From Acidobacteriota bacterium (lineage in GTDB: Bacteria; Acidobacteriota; Vicinamibacteria; Vicinamibacterales; SCN-69-37), in contig JABMNV010000007.1 of the NCBI GenBank assembly GCA_013203475.1, positions 1-42,159 of the forward strand: a DNA stretch of 42,159 nt. Direction: 5' to 3'. Below the pieces are notes generated by a model. That model was given only the letters and a program-made list of their open reading frames with translations. It did no database searches and had not been told where the DNA came from. Made by a program: the position numbers and the translations under genes. How positions within the stretch are numbered: the first letter of the stretch is position 1; every line of letters starts with the position of its first letter. Below are positions 25,651 through 33,145 of this stretch, in pieces.

Positions 25651-26997
25651 ATGGAGACGGCTCGGCTATTTGGCACCGACGGCATTCGGGGTTCTGCGGG
25701 GGCGTGGCCGCTGGACCCTCCGACGGTGGCGAGGATTGGTGGCGCCGTCGTGCGGGCGCTTGCGTACCCGGCGGAGCGCCCGGTACGCCTGCTCGTGGGG
25801 CGCGATACGCGCGAGTCCGGCGAGTGGATCGAGCGTGAGTTGGCCCGCGGTGCCGTGTCCCAGGGCGCGGTCGTCGAGTCGGTCGGCGTGATGCCGACCC
25901 CTGGCGTGGCGTACCTCACCCGGTCACGTGACGTTGATTTGGGTGTCGTGATCTCGGCGTCGCACAACCCCTTTCACGACAACGGCATCAAGGTCTTTTC
26001 TGGGCGGGGCGAGAAATTTAGCGAGGGCGTCGAGCGTACGGTCGAGGCGCTGGTTGCGGATACGTCGTGGAGTGTGCCGGTTGCGGGAGAGGCGCGTATC
26101 GAGCGCGTCGATCTGTCCGAGGACTACCTGGCACACACCGCCCTCCTGGGGCCGGCCGGCGACGGGCTCAAGGGGATGCGAGTTGCCCTGGACCTTTCCA
26201 ATGGCGCGACGACCACAACGGCGCGCCGGCTGTTTGAGTCGCTCGGCTGCACGCTGGTGCTGCTGGGTGATGCCCCGACGGGCCAGAACATCAACCTGGC
26301 GTGTGGGTCGACACACCCGGCAAGCCTCGCGGCGGCCGTCGTAGCGCAGGGATGTCAGCTGGGCGTGGCGTTTGACGGCGACGGCGATCGGGCCATCTTG
26401 ATCGATCATCGAGGCCGTGTGGTCGACGGCGACTCTGTGCTTCTTCTGCTGGGGCTGCACTACCAGCGGCAGGGTCGCCTGACGGGCAACACTGTGGTGG
26501 CGACCGTGATGAGCAACATCGGGCTTGAGATCGCATTGCGTGACTGGGGTATCGCGATGATTCGCACCGCCGTGGGCGACAAGTACGTCATGGAGACGAT
26601 GCTCAAACATGGCTTCGTCGTCGGTGGCGAACAGTCGGGCCACGTGATTCTTGCCGAACATCTGTTCACCGGCGACGGGATGGCGACCGCGCTGGCCGTG
26701 ATGCGGGTGATGGTGGAGTCGGGTCAGAGTCTGGCGGAGCTGGCGAGTGCCTTGATCGCCTATCCCCAGACGCTTGTCAATGTGCGCGTCCGCGAGCGGG
26801 TGGACGTTGACTTGGTGCCCGCTGTGGCGGCGGCGATGGCTCGTGTGCGCGAGGCCTTGGGGAGCAGCGGTCGGCTGCTCGTCCGGTATTCGGGCACCGA
26901 GCCGCTGCTGCGCATCATGATTGAAGGGGAAGACCAGGTCTCCATACGCGCCTGGGCAGAAGAGATCGCCGACGCGGTCAGGACGACACTGGCATGA
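25651..26997 (+). CDS. glmM: Phosphoglucosamine mutase GlmM
   Basis: Interconverts glucosamine-6-phosphate and glucosamine-1-phosphate on the way to UDP-GlcNAc and peptidoglycan. The 448-residue protein has LFGTDGIRG at the N-terminus, the phosphoserine loop ISASHNPF (Ser near 104), the metal loop DGDGDR, the sugar-binding GGEQSGHVI and the phosphate-binding RYSGTEPLLRIM. It is the third member of the cdaA-ybbR-glmM trio. A ribosome binding site AAAGGA precedes ATG 25651. Its stop overlaps pdxJ. Confidence 0.97.
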   Translation: METARLFGTDGIRGSAGAWPLDPPTVARIGGAVVRALAYPAERPVRLLVGRDTRESGEWIERELARGAVSQGAVVESVGVMPTPGVAYLTRSRDVDLGVVISASHNPFHDNGIKVFSGRGEKFSEGVERTVEALVADTSWSVPVAGEARIERVDLSEDYLAHTALLGPAGDGLKGMRVALDLSNGATTTTARRLFESLGCTLVLLGDAPTGQNINLACGSTHPASLAAAVVAQGCQLGVAFDGDGDRAILIDHRGRVVDGDSVLLLLGLHYQRQGRLTGNTVVATVMSNIGLEIALRDWGIAMIRTAVGDKYVMETMLKHGFVVGGEQSGHVILAEHLFTGDGMATALAVMRVMVESGQSLAELASALIAYPQTLVNVRVRERVDVDLVPAVAAAMARVREALGSSGRLLVRYSGTEPLLRIMIEGEDQVSIRAWAEEIADAVRTTLA

Positions 26998-27764
26998 TCC
27001 GGCTGAGCGTGAACGTGAATAAGGTGGCGACGTTGCGCAACGCGCGCGCCGGAGCGCTGCCGGACGTGTCTGAGGCGGTGGCCGTCTGTCTGGATGCCGG
27101 CGCGCCAGGTATTACCGTGCACCCGCGTGCCGACGAACGACACATCACGCGGCGTGACGTGACTGCCATTGCAGACCAACTTGGGACGCCGAGGCGTCGC
27201 CCGGCGCTTCCTGCTTCGGCGGGCGAAGACATTGAGTTCAATATTGAGGGGGATCCGAGGGCCGATTTTGTGGACCTCGTCGTGGCCGCCCGGCCCCATC
27301 AGTGCACGTTGGTGCCTGTCCTGCCTGGCGAGGTGACGAGCCAGGCCGGGTGGCCGGCCTCCACTTCGCCCGAACGTCTCACCGCCGTGATCGCCAGGTT
27401 GCACGCCGAGGGCATTCGGGTGAGTCTATTTGTGGATCCGGAAGAGGCGCCGATCCGGTGGGCGAAACGCCTGGGCGCCGATCGGATTGAGCTCTACACC
27501 GAACCGTTTGCGACAGCGTGTGCCTCTGGGCGCGACGCTGGACGGGCCAGTTTCGACACCTACGCCGCGGCGGCCTCGCTGGCCCACGCGCTGGGCATGG
27601 GCATCAACGCCGGACATGACCTGGATCTGGAGAATCTGCTGATCTTCCGTGAGCTGCCTCACCTTGACGAGGTCTCCATTGGGCATGCGCTCATCAGCCA
27701 TGCCCTGTTCGTGGGCTTGGACCGGGCCGTGCGCGACTACCTCTCGGTCGTCACGGGTCGGTAG
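26994..27764 (+). CDS. pdxJ: Pyridoxine 5'-phosphate synthase PdxJ
   Basis: Condenses 1-deoxyxylulose 5-phosphate with aminoacetone-phosphate to form pyridoxine 5'-phosphate. This TIM barrel of 256 residues begins LSVNVNKVATLRNAR, and continues with GITVHPRADERHI, the catalytic Glu in DIEFNIEG, CTLVPV.PGEVTSQ, VSLFVDPE, ELYTEPFA and GINAGHDLDLENL. The ATG overlaps the glmM stop. The TAG stop (27762-27764) is embedded in a TAGAAT hexamer that may be the -10 of the next gene. Confidence 0.97.
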   Translation: MIRLSVNVNKVATLRNARAGALPDVSEAVAVCLDAGAPGITVHPRADERHITRRDVTAIADQLGTPRRRPALPASAGEDIEFNIEGDPRADFVDLVVAARPHQCTLVPVLPGEVTSQAGWPASTSPERLTAVIARLHAEGIRVSLFVDPEEAPIRWAKRLGADRIELYTEPFATACASGRDAGRASFDTYAAAASLAHALGMGINAGHDLDLENLLIFRELPHLDEVSIGHALISHALFVGLDRAVRDYLSVVTGR

Positions 27765-27777
27765 AATCAGCTATCAT
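27762..27777 (+). promoter_or_regulatory. Candidate promoter of the TPR-BMC transcription unit
   Basis: Two -10-like hexamers lie in tandem, TAGAAT (27762-27767, containing the pdxJ stop) and TATCAT (27772-27777). They are followed by an AGAGGA ribosome binding site (27784-27789) before ATG 27794. Which one is used cannot be told by eye. Confidence 0.35.
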
Positions 27778-27793
27778 CGCCACAGAGGACGAT

Positions 27794-28411
27794 ATGAATC
27801 GCGAGTCTGTAGTTTTCGCAATTTCTGGAATGATGTTCGGTTTGTTGGTCGGCTGGATTCTCGGTACGCAGCAGGGGACCGTCGTGATGCCGGTGTCCGC
27901 ATCAGCAACCCAGTCGGCCCAGTCGCCTGCCACGCCTGCGGCCCCGCCGCTCGACGTGCAGCGCGCGGCCGACCTTGAACGGCAGGCCAATCAGGAGCCA
28001 GCCAACGCGTCGGTGCGAGTGGACCTCGGGAACCTCTACTTTGATGCGGAGCGATACGATCTGGCGACCTCTTGGTACGAGGCGGCGCTCCAAATTGATC
28101 CCAAGGATGTCAACGCCAGTACTGATTTGGCGGTGAGTTATTACTCGCAGAATCAGATCGATCGCGCGTTGGAGCAGTTCGACCGATCCCTGGCCATCGA
28201 TCCCACCCATACCAAGACGTTGCTCAATCAGGGGATTGTCCGTGCGTTCGGCAAGCAAGACTTGGTGGGCGCCACCGAATCGTGGGAACACCTGGTGGCC
28301 ATTGCGCCCAACAGCCCTGAAGCCGCTCGTGCCAAGGAGGCTTTGGCGGCAGTCCAGGCGAATCACGCCGCGACCGCTCCGGCAGGCGGAGGCGGCGGCG
28401 CGGATCGCTAA
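27794..28411 (+). CDS. Membrane-anchored TPR protein
   Basis: A 205-residue protein with one N-terminal transmembrane helix (about 7-24, VFAISGMMFGLLVGWILGT), an Ala/Pro/Gln-rich linker (35-57) and three TPR-like helical pairs. The pairs are seen at VDLGNLYFDAERYDLATSWYEAALQIDP, a YYSQNQIDRALEQFDRSLAIDP repeat, and a third ending in WEHLVAIAPNSPEAARA. The tail is Gly-rich. TPRs mediate protein contacts; the partner is unknown. It is the first gene of the unit leading into the microcompartment cluster, but such proteins are common in Acidobacteria away from microcompartments, so a link is only positional. Confidence 0.85.
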   Translation: MNRESVVFAISGMMFGLLVGWILGTQQGTVVMPVSASATQSAQSPATPAAPPLDVQRAADLERQANQEPANASVRVDLGNLYFDAERYDLATSWYEAALQIDPKDVNASTDLAVSYYSQNQIDRALEQFDRSLAIDPTHTKTLLNQGIVRAFGKQDLVGATESWEHLVAIAPNSPEAARAKEALAAVQANHAATAPAGGGGGADR

Positions 28412-28431
28412 TGACCAGGACGGGCTACTAG

Positions 28432-28704
28432 ATGGCTTTCATCGGTTGGATCGTCCGGATCCTGGCGGTCCTGATTCTGGTTCGAATGGTGCTGCGGCTG
28501 TTTTCGGGCGGCGGCACACGCCGGGCGACCGCTCGGTCAACTCGGGCGCCAGCCACGCGCGAAGGTGGGCGCTTGGTGCGTGATCCGCACTGCGGCACGT
28601 ACGTGCCGGTCACAAAGGCTCTGCGGTCCGGCAATGGCGACTCGGCGGTCTACTTCTGCTCTGACGCGTGTCGAACAGCCTGGGCTACCCGCAAGGCTGG
28701 GTAG
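28432..28704 (+). CDS. Small membrane protein with paired-cysteine (PP0621/YHS-like) domain
   Basis: A 90-residue protein with an N-terminal membrane helix (FIGWIVRILAVLILVRMVLRLF), a basic linker, and a C-terminal metal-site-like module. The module contains LVRDPHCGTYVPVTKAL and YFCSDACRTAW; Cys54-type and CxxxC residues could hold zinc. This matches the PP0621-like family of uncharacterised proteins. Its TAG stop shares a base with a possible GTG start of the aldolase gene. Role unknown. Confidence 0.75.
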   Translation: MAFIGWIVRILAVLILVRMVLRLFSGGGTRRATARSTRAPATREGGRLVRDPHCGTYVPVTKALRSGNGDSAVYFCSDACRTAWATRKAG

Positions 28705-28712
28705 TGCTGCCG

Positions 28713-29585
28713 ATGCCAGACACAGAAACCCAGCTCCGGCTCGATATTGTTGAAGTGGGGCGACGCCTGTGGACACGGGGATTCGTCGCCTCCAACGATG
28801 GGAATATCAGCGTTCGGCTCCCGGGTGATCGATTGCTGATGACGCCGACAAGTGTCTCAAAGGGATTCATGGACCCTGAGATGATGGTGGTGACTGACAT
28901 GGACGGCCAACTGCTGTCCGGCGCGCCGGGGAGAAAGGCCTCCTCAGAAATCCTGATGCACCTGGTCGCGTACCGGCACAGGCCTGATGTGCACGCGGTG
29001 GTACACGCGCACCCGCCGCTGTCCACCGGCTTTGCGGTGGCAGGCATTCCGTTGGACCGCGCCGTACTCGCCGAGGTGGTGACCACTCTGGGGAGCATTC
29101 CTATTGCGGAGTACGGCACGCCCTCAACGCCGGAACTGGCCAAGGCCGTCGAACCGTATGTGAAAGTGCACGACGGCCTGCTGCTGGCCAACCACGGGGC
29201 GCTGGCGCTCGGCAAAGACCTGTTCGCGGCGTACTACAAGATGGAAACCATTGAGCACTTTGCCCGAATCAGTCTGGTGGCGCGCCTGCTGGGGCGCGAA
29301 CACGTGCTGTCGCGGGACGAGGTGGGCCGGTTGCAGGAGTTGCGCGGCACGTACGGCATCGCCTCGCCGGCACCCGTGTGCGTCGATCCAGAGCCCGAAC
29401 GCGCCGCCACATGCCAGGTCGTGGTGGCGCCCGCCTCGGCCGGGAACCGGCTCGTTCTGGACAGGGTCGAGGGGGGGCGGAGCGCCCCAATAGGTATCAG
29501 TGGCGAGATTCAGTTAACATACGGCGAGTTGACGGCTTTGATTGACGGAGCTGTCAAACACCTCACGGCCCGTACCACGGCGTGA
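28713..29585 (+). CDS. BMC-associated class II aldolase/epimerase with C-terminal helix tail
   Basis: A class II (zinc) aldolase of the fuculose/rhamnulose-phosphate type, which would split a sugar phosphate into dihydroxyacetone phosphate and an aldehyde. Phosphate and metal residues are visible: [11 protein letters not shown], the SSE Glu, VHAHPP and ANHGAL. The core ends near residue 215 ([10 protein letters not shown]). A Pro-rich linker and a last helix ([17 protein letters not shown]) form an extension typical of encapsulation peptides that guide enzymes into microcompartments. BMC shell genes follow 29 nt later, supporting an encapsulated role. The start may be ATG 28713 or GTG 28704. 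The substrate is not determined. Confidence 0.88.
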   Translation: MPDTETQLRLDIVEVGRRLWTRGFVASNDGNISVRLPGDRLLMTPTSVSKGFMDPEMMVVTDMDGQLLSGAPGRKASSEILMHLVAYRHRPDVHAVVHAHPPLSTGFAVAGIPLDRAVLAEVVTTLGSIPIAEYGTPSTPELAKAVEPYVKVHDGLLLANHGALALGKDLFAAYYKMETIEHFARISLVARLLGREHVLSRDEVGRLQELRGTYGIASPAPVCVDPEPERAATCQVVVAPASAGNRLVLDRVEGGRSAPIGISGEIQLTYGELTALIDGAVKHLTARTTA

Positions 29586-29614
29586 GTGGACGAACCGCAG
29601 GACGGGAGGAATCC

Positions 29615-29899
29615 ATGGGCGAAGCGCTCGGAATGGTCGAGACGAAGGGGCTGGTTGCCATGATTGAGGCAGCCGACGCGATGGTCAAGGCCGCAAAGGT
29701 AACGTTGGTCGGCTGGGAAAAGATCGGCGCCGGGTACGTGACGGCGATCGTGCGCGGGGACGTAGCGGCCGTGAAAGCGGCCACCGATGCCGGTGCCGCG
29801 GCCGCTCGTCGGGTGGGCGAATTGGTGTCGGTGCATGTGATCCCGCGCCCCCACGTTGACCTCGAGGGCGTGCTGCCCATCGGCAAAGCGTCGAAGTAG
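29615..29899 (+). CDS. BMC-H hexameric microcompartment shell protein
   Basis: A 94-residue single-BMC-domain protein of the PduA/EutM/CcmK type. It forms hexameric tiles of the shell facets. It begins [20 protein letters not shown], has the central pore loop KIGAG at 36-40, and continues [23 protein letters not shown] and VHVIPRPH. The C-terminus is short. A strong GGGAGGA ribosome binding site precedes ATG 29615, as expected for the major shell protein. It is the only BMC-H gene in the window. Confidence 0.96.
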   Translation: MGEALGMVETKGLVAMIEAADAMVKAAKVTLVGWEKIGAGYVTAIVRGDVAAVKAATDAGAAAARRVGELVSVHVIPRPHVDLEGVLPIGKASK

Positions 29900-29908
29900 G
29901 CGGGCGAG

Positions 29909-30211
29909 ATGATTCTCGCCAAGGTCGTCGGCACCGTCGTCGCGACCCGCAAAGATGAGCGGCTCGTTGCCAGCAAGTTGTTGGTGGCGCGGCCGCTCGA
30001 TCCGTCTGGAATCCCCGGCGGCAACTACCTGGTCGCCGTCGACACGATGGATGCTGGCGTGGGCGACACCGTGCTGATTGTCTCCGGCAGTTCGGCCCGA
30101 ATGGCCCAGGGGTACAAAGACTGCCCGATCGATGCTGCCATCATCGGGATCGTCGATCAGGTTGACACGCCTGGAGACACGCCCGGCGCATCGCCGGGAG
30201 CCGGGAGTTAG
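29909..30211 (+). CDS. BMC-P pentameric vertex protein (EutN/CcmL family), copy 1
   Basis: A 100-residue EutN/CcmL protein. Pentamers cap the vertices of the icosahedral shell. Typical features are AKVVGTVVATRKDERLVASKLLVARP, the loop before YLVAVDTMDAGVGDTVLIVSG and the ending DAAIIGIVDQVD. It has a Pro/Gly tail (DTPGDTPGASPGAGS) not shared by the next two copies. It starts 9 nt after the BMC-H gene. Confidence 0.95.
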   Translation: MILAKVVGTVVATRKDERLVASKLLVARPLDPSGIPGGNYLVAVDTMDAGVGDTVLIVSGSSARMAQGYKDCPIDAAIIGIVDQVDTPGDTPGASPGAGS

Positions 30212-30213
30212 AC

Positions 30214-30480
30214 GTGGTACTCGCTCGCGTCATCGGCACCGTCGTGGCGACGATGAAGGATGTTAATCTTCACGGGCGCAAGTTGCTCCTGTTGCAACCG
30301 ATTGCGACTGATCGGTCAGCGACTGGGCGCGCCGTTGTGGCCCTTGACGCCGTCGGCGCCGGGGTGGGCGAGCATGTGTTTTTTGTGCGAGGTCGAGAGG
30401 CTTCGTTTCCATTCCTCCCGGATGAGCCACCCACAGACTGCTGCGTCGTGGGCATCGTCGACCGGTGGGATCTCGAGTAA
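30214..30480 (+). CDS. BMC-P pentameric vertex protein (EutN/CcmL family), copy 2
   Basis: An 88-residue EutN/CcmL protein with GTG start, 2 nt after copy 1. It shows ARVIGTVVATMKDVNLHGRKLLLLQP, VVALDAVGAGVGEHVFFVRG and CCVVGIVDRWDLE. The loop before the final strand (FPFLPDEPPTDCC) differs from the other copies, including a Cys pair. This suggests a distinct vertex surface. Confidence 0.94.
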   Translation: MVLARVIGTVVATMKDVNLHGRKLLLLQPIATDRSATGRAVVALDAVGAGVGEHVFFVRGREASFPFLPDEPPTDCCVVGIVDRWDLE

Positions 30481-30484
30481 GCCG

Positions 30485-30769
30485 GTGCAAATCGCTCACG
30501 TGATCGGCACCGTCGTCTCCACCCAGAAGCATCAGAACATCGAAGGGGCGAAGCTGTTGCTGGTGCAACCGCTGACGCTTGACGGTGCCAGCAAGGGCGT
30601 CGCGGTGCTGGCGATCGATTCGGTCGGGGCGGGGATCGGCGAGACTGTGCTGGTCGTCATCGAGGGCAAGGCCGCCGGCGATGCGCTGCGGCGAAAAGCC
30701 GCTCCGGTGGATGCCGCCATTATCGGAATCATTGACGCGATAACGGTGGACTCGACGCGAGAACAATGA
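30485..30769 (+). CDS. BMC-P pentameric vertex protein (EutN/CcmL family), copy 3
   Basis: A 94-residue EutN/CcmL protein with GTG start at 30485, 4 nt after copy 2. The frame is open further upstream inside copy 2, but the family start is QIAHVIGTVVSTQKHQNIEG. It continues with AKLLLVQPLTLDG, VLAIDSVGAGIGETVLVVIEG and DAAIIGIIDAITVD. Three BMC-P genes beside a class II aldolase recall the PVM-type loci of Planctomycetes, described for fucose/rhamnose use. Confidence 0.94.
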   Translation: MQIAHVIGTVVSTQKHQNIEGAKLLLVQPLTLDGASKGVAVLAIDSVGAGIGETVLVVIEGKAAGDALRRKAAPVDAAIIGIIDAITVDSTREQ

Positions 30770-30770
30770 C

Positions 30771-30974
30771 GTGGAATCAGTAAACGACCAGGAACTGCGC
30801 CTGCTCGTCCGGGCGGCCGTGGCGCGACATCTGGGTATTGATGTGCCCGCTCCGCCTGCGAATGATGCAGGTCAGATGCTCTATACAGGTCTCGTGAACG
30901 TTACCGACGCCTGTGTCATCGAGCCCGCCGTCCCCTGTGATCACTGCGGCTATTGCAAGAGCCACGGGTATTGA
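30771..30974 (+). CDS. Tiny BMC-linked four-cysteine protein with N-terminal targeting-like helix
   Basis: A 67-residue protein that starts with GTG one base after the third BMC-P stop. Residues 6-22 (DQELRLLVRAAVARHLG) form an amphipathic helix very like encapsulation peptides, followed by a Pro-rich linker (VPAPPAND). The rest carries four cysteines and a histidine: Cys48, Cys56, Cys59, Cys62, His65 (C-x7-C-x2-C-x2-C-x2-H), suited to an iron-sulfur cluster or zinc. I do not recognise a named family. A cargo protein of the microcompartment, perhaps redox-active, is an inference from helix, cysteines and position. nth follows 3 nt later. Confidence 0.75.
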   Translation: MESVNDQELRLLVRAAVARHLGIDVPAPPANDAGQMLYTGLVNVTDACVIEPAVPCDHCGYCKSHGY

Positions 30975-30977
30975 CGA

Positions 30978-31649
30978 TTGCCCGGGTCTTCCAACATTGT
31001 TCCCGTCCTGAAGGCCGTGGGAAGGTCCATTCGGTCGATGGAAGAGCCGGCGGTGGAAAAGATTTCCGAGGCGACCCAGGACGATCCGTTTCAGGTGCTG
31101 ATTGCCACGCTGTTGTCGGCGCAGACGAAAGATGCCGTCACCGCGGCGGCGTCTGAGCGGTTATTCAAGGTCGCGCGCACGCCAAAGACGCTGGCGGCGG
31201 TGACGGTGGGGCGGATCGAGCGGCTGATTTATCCCGTCAGTTTCTATCGGAACAAGGCACGTCATGTGAAACAGGCGTGCCGCCAGATTCTCGATGACTT
31301 TGGTGGCAACGTGCCGGACACCATGGAAGAGTTGTTGACGCTGGCAGGAGTAGGGCGCAAGACGGCCAACCTCGTCCTGATCCTGTCGCATGCGAGTCGG
31401 GACAATATCTGTGTGGATACACACGTGCACCGGATCTCGAATCGACTTGGCTGGGTGCGGACCAAGACACCCGAGCAAACTGAGCGCGCGTTGTACGAAG
31501 TGGTGCCACGCAAGTGGTGGCCTGATGTGAACTTGTATCTGGTGACGTGGGGACAGAACGTCTGCAAACCGGTGTACCCGAGGTGTCGCGCGTGCGTCGT
31601 GTCGTCGTTGTGTCCTCGTCTCGGTGTAACCAAGGAGGGACGGGCATGA
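30978..31649 (+). CDS. nth: Endonuclease III (Nth-type DNA glycosylase/AP lyase)
   Basis: Removes oxidised pyrimidines from DNA. The helix-hairpin-helix LAGVGRKTANLVL contains the catalytic Lys, VDTHVHR contains the catalytic Asp, and the C-terminal 4Fe-4S loop is C-x6-C-x2-C-x5-C (CKPVYPRCRACVVSSLC). The frame begins at TTG 30978; GTG 31017 or ATG 31038 are alternatives that shorten a poorly conserved N-terminus. It sits 3 nt after the microcompartment cluster, so it is probably on the same transcript, although no functional link is evident. Its stop overlaps the cyclophilin start. Confidence 0.93.
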   Translation: MPGSSNIVPVLKAVGRSIRSMEEPAVEKISEATQDDPFQVLIATLLSAQTKDAVTAAASERLFKVARTPKTLAAVTVGRIERLIYPVSFYRNKARHVKQACRQILDDFGGNVPDTMEELLTLAGVGRKTANLVLILSHASRDNICVDTHVHRISNRLGWVRTKTPEQTERALYEVVPRKWWPDVNLYLVTWGQNVCKPVYPRCRACVVSSLCPRLGVTKEGRA

Positions 31650-32218
31650 AGCAGCATAGTGAGTGGTTGAGGGTGGTGGTCGTGTTTGTCGTGGCTGGTG
31701 CGCTGTTGTGGCCCAGTGCCAGACGACAGGTGCAGGCAACTGAGGTCGCCAATCCGACGCTGGTGCTTGAGACGGTACAAGGGACGATCGAAATCGAACT
31801 GCTTCGGGGAGAGGCGCCCGAGACGGTCGAGTACGTCGTGAATCTGGTCGAGAAGAACTTCTACCGAGGCCTGCGGTTTCATCGTATTGAAACGGGGTTG
31901 GTGCAGATTGGCGATCCCAACTCCAGGAATGTGACTCGACAGGCCTCCTGGGGAACGACGGGCGCGCGGCCGACGATCGGGATCGCAGAGTTTTCGCCGG
32001 CCATGAGACACGTGCGTGGGGCGGTCGGTTTGGCGCATGCCGGCGATCCGAAGGGGGCCAGCAGTCAGTTCTACATCATGAAACAGGGGAGTCCGTCCCT
32101 CAATGGCAAGCACACGATTTTCGGTCAGGTGCGCAAGGGGTTTGTCGCGTTGGACAAGCTGCGCGTTGCCGATGTGTTGAAGTTGGCCACCATCAAAGAG
32201 GCAGGCCAGACGTCGTAA
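31646..32218 (+). CDS. Exported cyclophilin-type peptidyl-prolyl isomerase
   Basis: A 190-residue cyclophilin with a signal peptide or N-terminal anchor (LRVVVVFVVAGALLWPSA). The domain shows LVLETVQGTIEIELLRGEAPETVE, FYRGLRFHRIETGLVQIGDP, RGAVGLAHAGDPKGASSQFYI and HTIFGQVRKGFVALDKL. The active-site pattern is reduced (FHRIETGLVQ in place of FHRVIPGFMIQGGD), so catalysis may be weaker than in standard enzymes. It probably assists folding in the periplasm. A strong AAGGAGGG ribosome binding site within nth and the ATGA overlap fix ATG 31646. It converges with the DUF72 gene, overlapping by 26 nt. Confidence 0.92.
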   Translation: MKQHSEWLRVVVVFVVAGALLWPSARRQVQATEVANPTLVLETVQGTIEIELLRGEAPETVEYVVNLVEKNFYRGLRFHRIETGLVQIGDPNSRNVTRQASWGTTGARPTIGIAEFSPAMRHVRGAVGLAHAGDPKGASSQFYIMKQGSPSLNGKHTIFGQVRKGFVALDKLRVADVLKLATIKEAGQTS

Positions 32219-33119
32219 CCACTCCGGTCAGGTCAGGGTAGCGGTCAACCATGCTGCGTTCGTAGTCGCCAGGCACGGATTGTCCGAGCTGCGACTTGAG
32301 AATCGCTGCGTTCGCCACGGCCTTGGCCGAGAAGTGATTGTTCATGAACGCCATCACGGGGCGACCGGCCTGCGAGGCCTCGCGGGCCGCCGCCGAGAAG
32401 GGCATCAGCTCGGTGGGCGAATATAGATAGTTGTATCGATCTTCGGCCGCCGCGTGGTTCCACCATGCCGCCGCGTTTCTTCCATGGAGACGAAGGTAGA
32501 GGGCAGCGGACGTGTGGTCCACAGGAACGGTCGAAAGCACACCCGTCCCCGGATCGTCCGCCACCACCAGGGAGGCGTGGCCAGCGGCGAGTCGGGCTCC
32601 CGTTTCACTACCTGTCGCAAACCAGCTCTTGTGGCGCAGTTCCACGGCCAACCGATAGCCTGCCAGAGACGTGAGCATCCAGGTCAGGTAGTCGCGCATC
32701 GCTTCGTCAGCGTGAAAACTCGGCGGAAACTGCACCAGCACGGCCGCCAGTTTTCCCGCGCCTGCCAATGGGGCCAGGCCACGTTTGAACGCGTCGATAT
32801 CCGCCAGCGACAGATTCCAGTCCGTCACTCCGGCGCGCGCCAGGTACATATCCGGGTGAGTGAATTTCTGGAACAGCTTGATGGTGAACTGAAAGTCACG
32901 TGGAGTCCGCGTCACCCACGTGGCCACCTGCCCGGCGTCAGGCATTCGGTAGAACGTGGAGTTGACCTCGACGATGTCGAAGCGTTCGGCGTAGTAGCTC
33001 AGCTCATCGAACCCGCGCGGTCGCCGCGCCGGGTAGAAGGCGCCATTCCACGTCCCCTTCCCAGTGGGATAGTGCCAGCCGGATGTGCCGATCAGGATTG
33101 AAGCAGGGCCGCGGTACAT
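32193..33119 (-). CDS. DUF72 family protein
   Basis: A 308-residue DUF72 protein (YecE-like TIM-barrel fold). Hallmarks: ILIGTSGWHYP, WNGAFYPARRPRGFDELSYYAERFDIVEVNSTFYRMP, FQFTIKLFQKFTHP, AVLVQFPPSFH, RLAVELRHKSWF, LYLRLHGR and PVMAFMNNHFSAKAVANA. The biochemical function of the family is not known to me. It is divergent from queE and its last 26 nt overlap the end of the cyclophilin gene on the other strand. Confidence 0.93.
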   Translation of the reverse strand: MYRGPASILIGTSGWHYPTGKGTWNGAFYPARRPRGFDELSYYAERFDIVEVNSTFYRMPDAGQVATWVTRTPRDFQFTIKLFQKFTHPDMYLARAGVTDWNLSLADIDAFKRGLAPLAGAGKLAAVLVQFPPSFHADEAMRDYLTWMLTSLAGYRLAVELRHKSWFATGSETGARLAAGHASLVVADDPGTGVLSTVPVDHTSAALYLRLHGRNAAAWWNHAAAEDRYNYLYSPTELMPFSAAAREASQAGRPVMAFMNNHFSAKAVANAAILKSQLGQSVPGDYERSMVDRYPDLTGVVTTSGLPL

Positions 33120-33132
33120 GGTTCCGTACGGA

Positions 33133-33138
33133 TATCAT
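33133..33138 (+). promoter_or_regulatory. Candidate leaderless -10 element for queE
   Basis: TATCAT (5 of 6 to TATAAT) is followed by CAGATCC (7 nt) and GTG 33146. The spacing puts initiation at the start codon, and no ribosome binding site is present. Confidence 0.45.
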
Positions 33139-33145
33139 CAGATCC

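Noticed and set aside
30263-30766. 167-codon minus-strand open frame across BMC-P genes
   Set aside because: Antisense to two clear EutN/CcmL genes; no recognisable domain.
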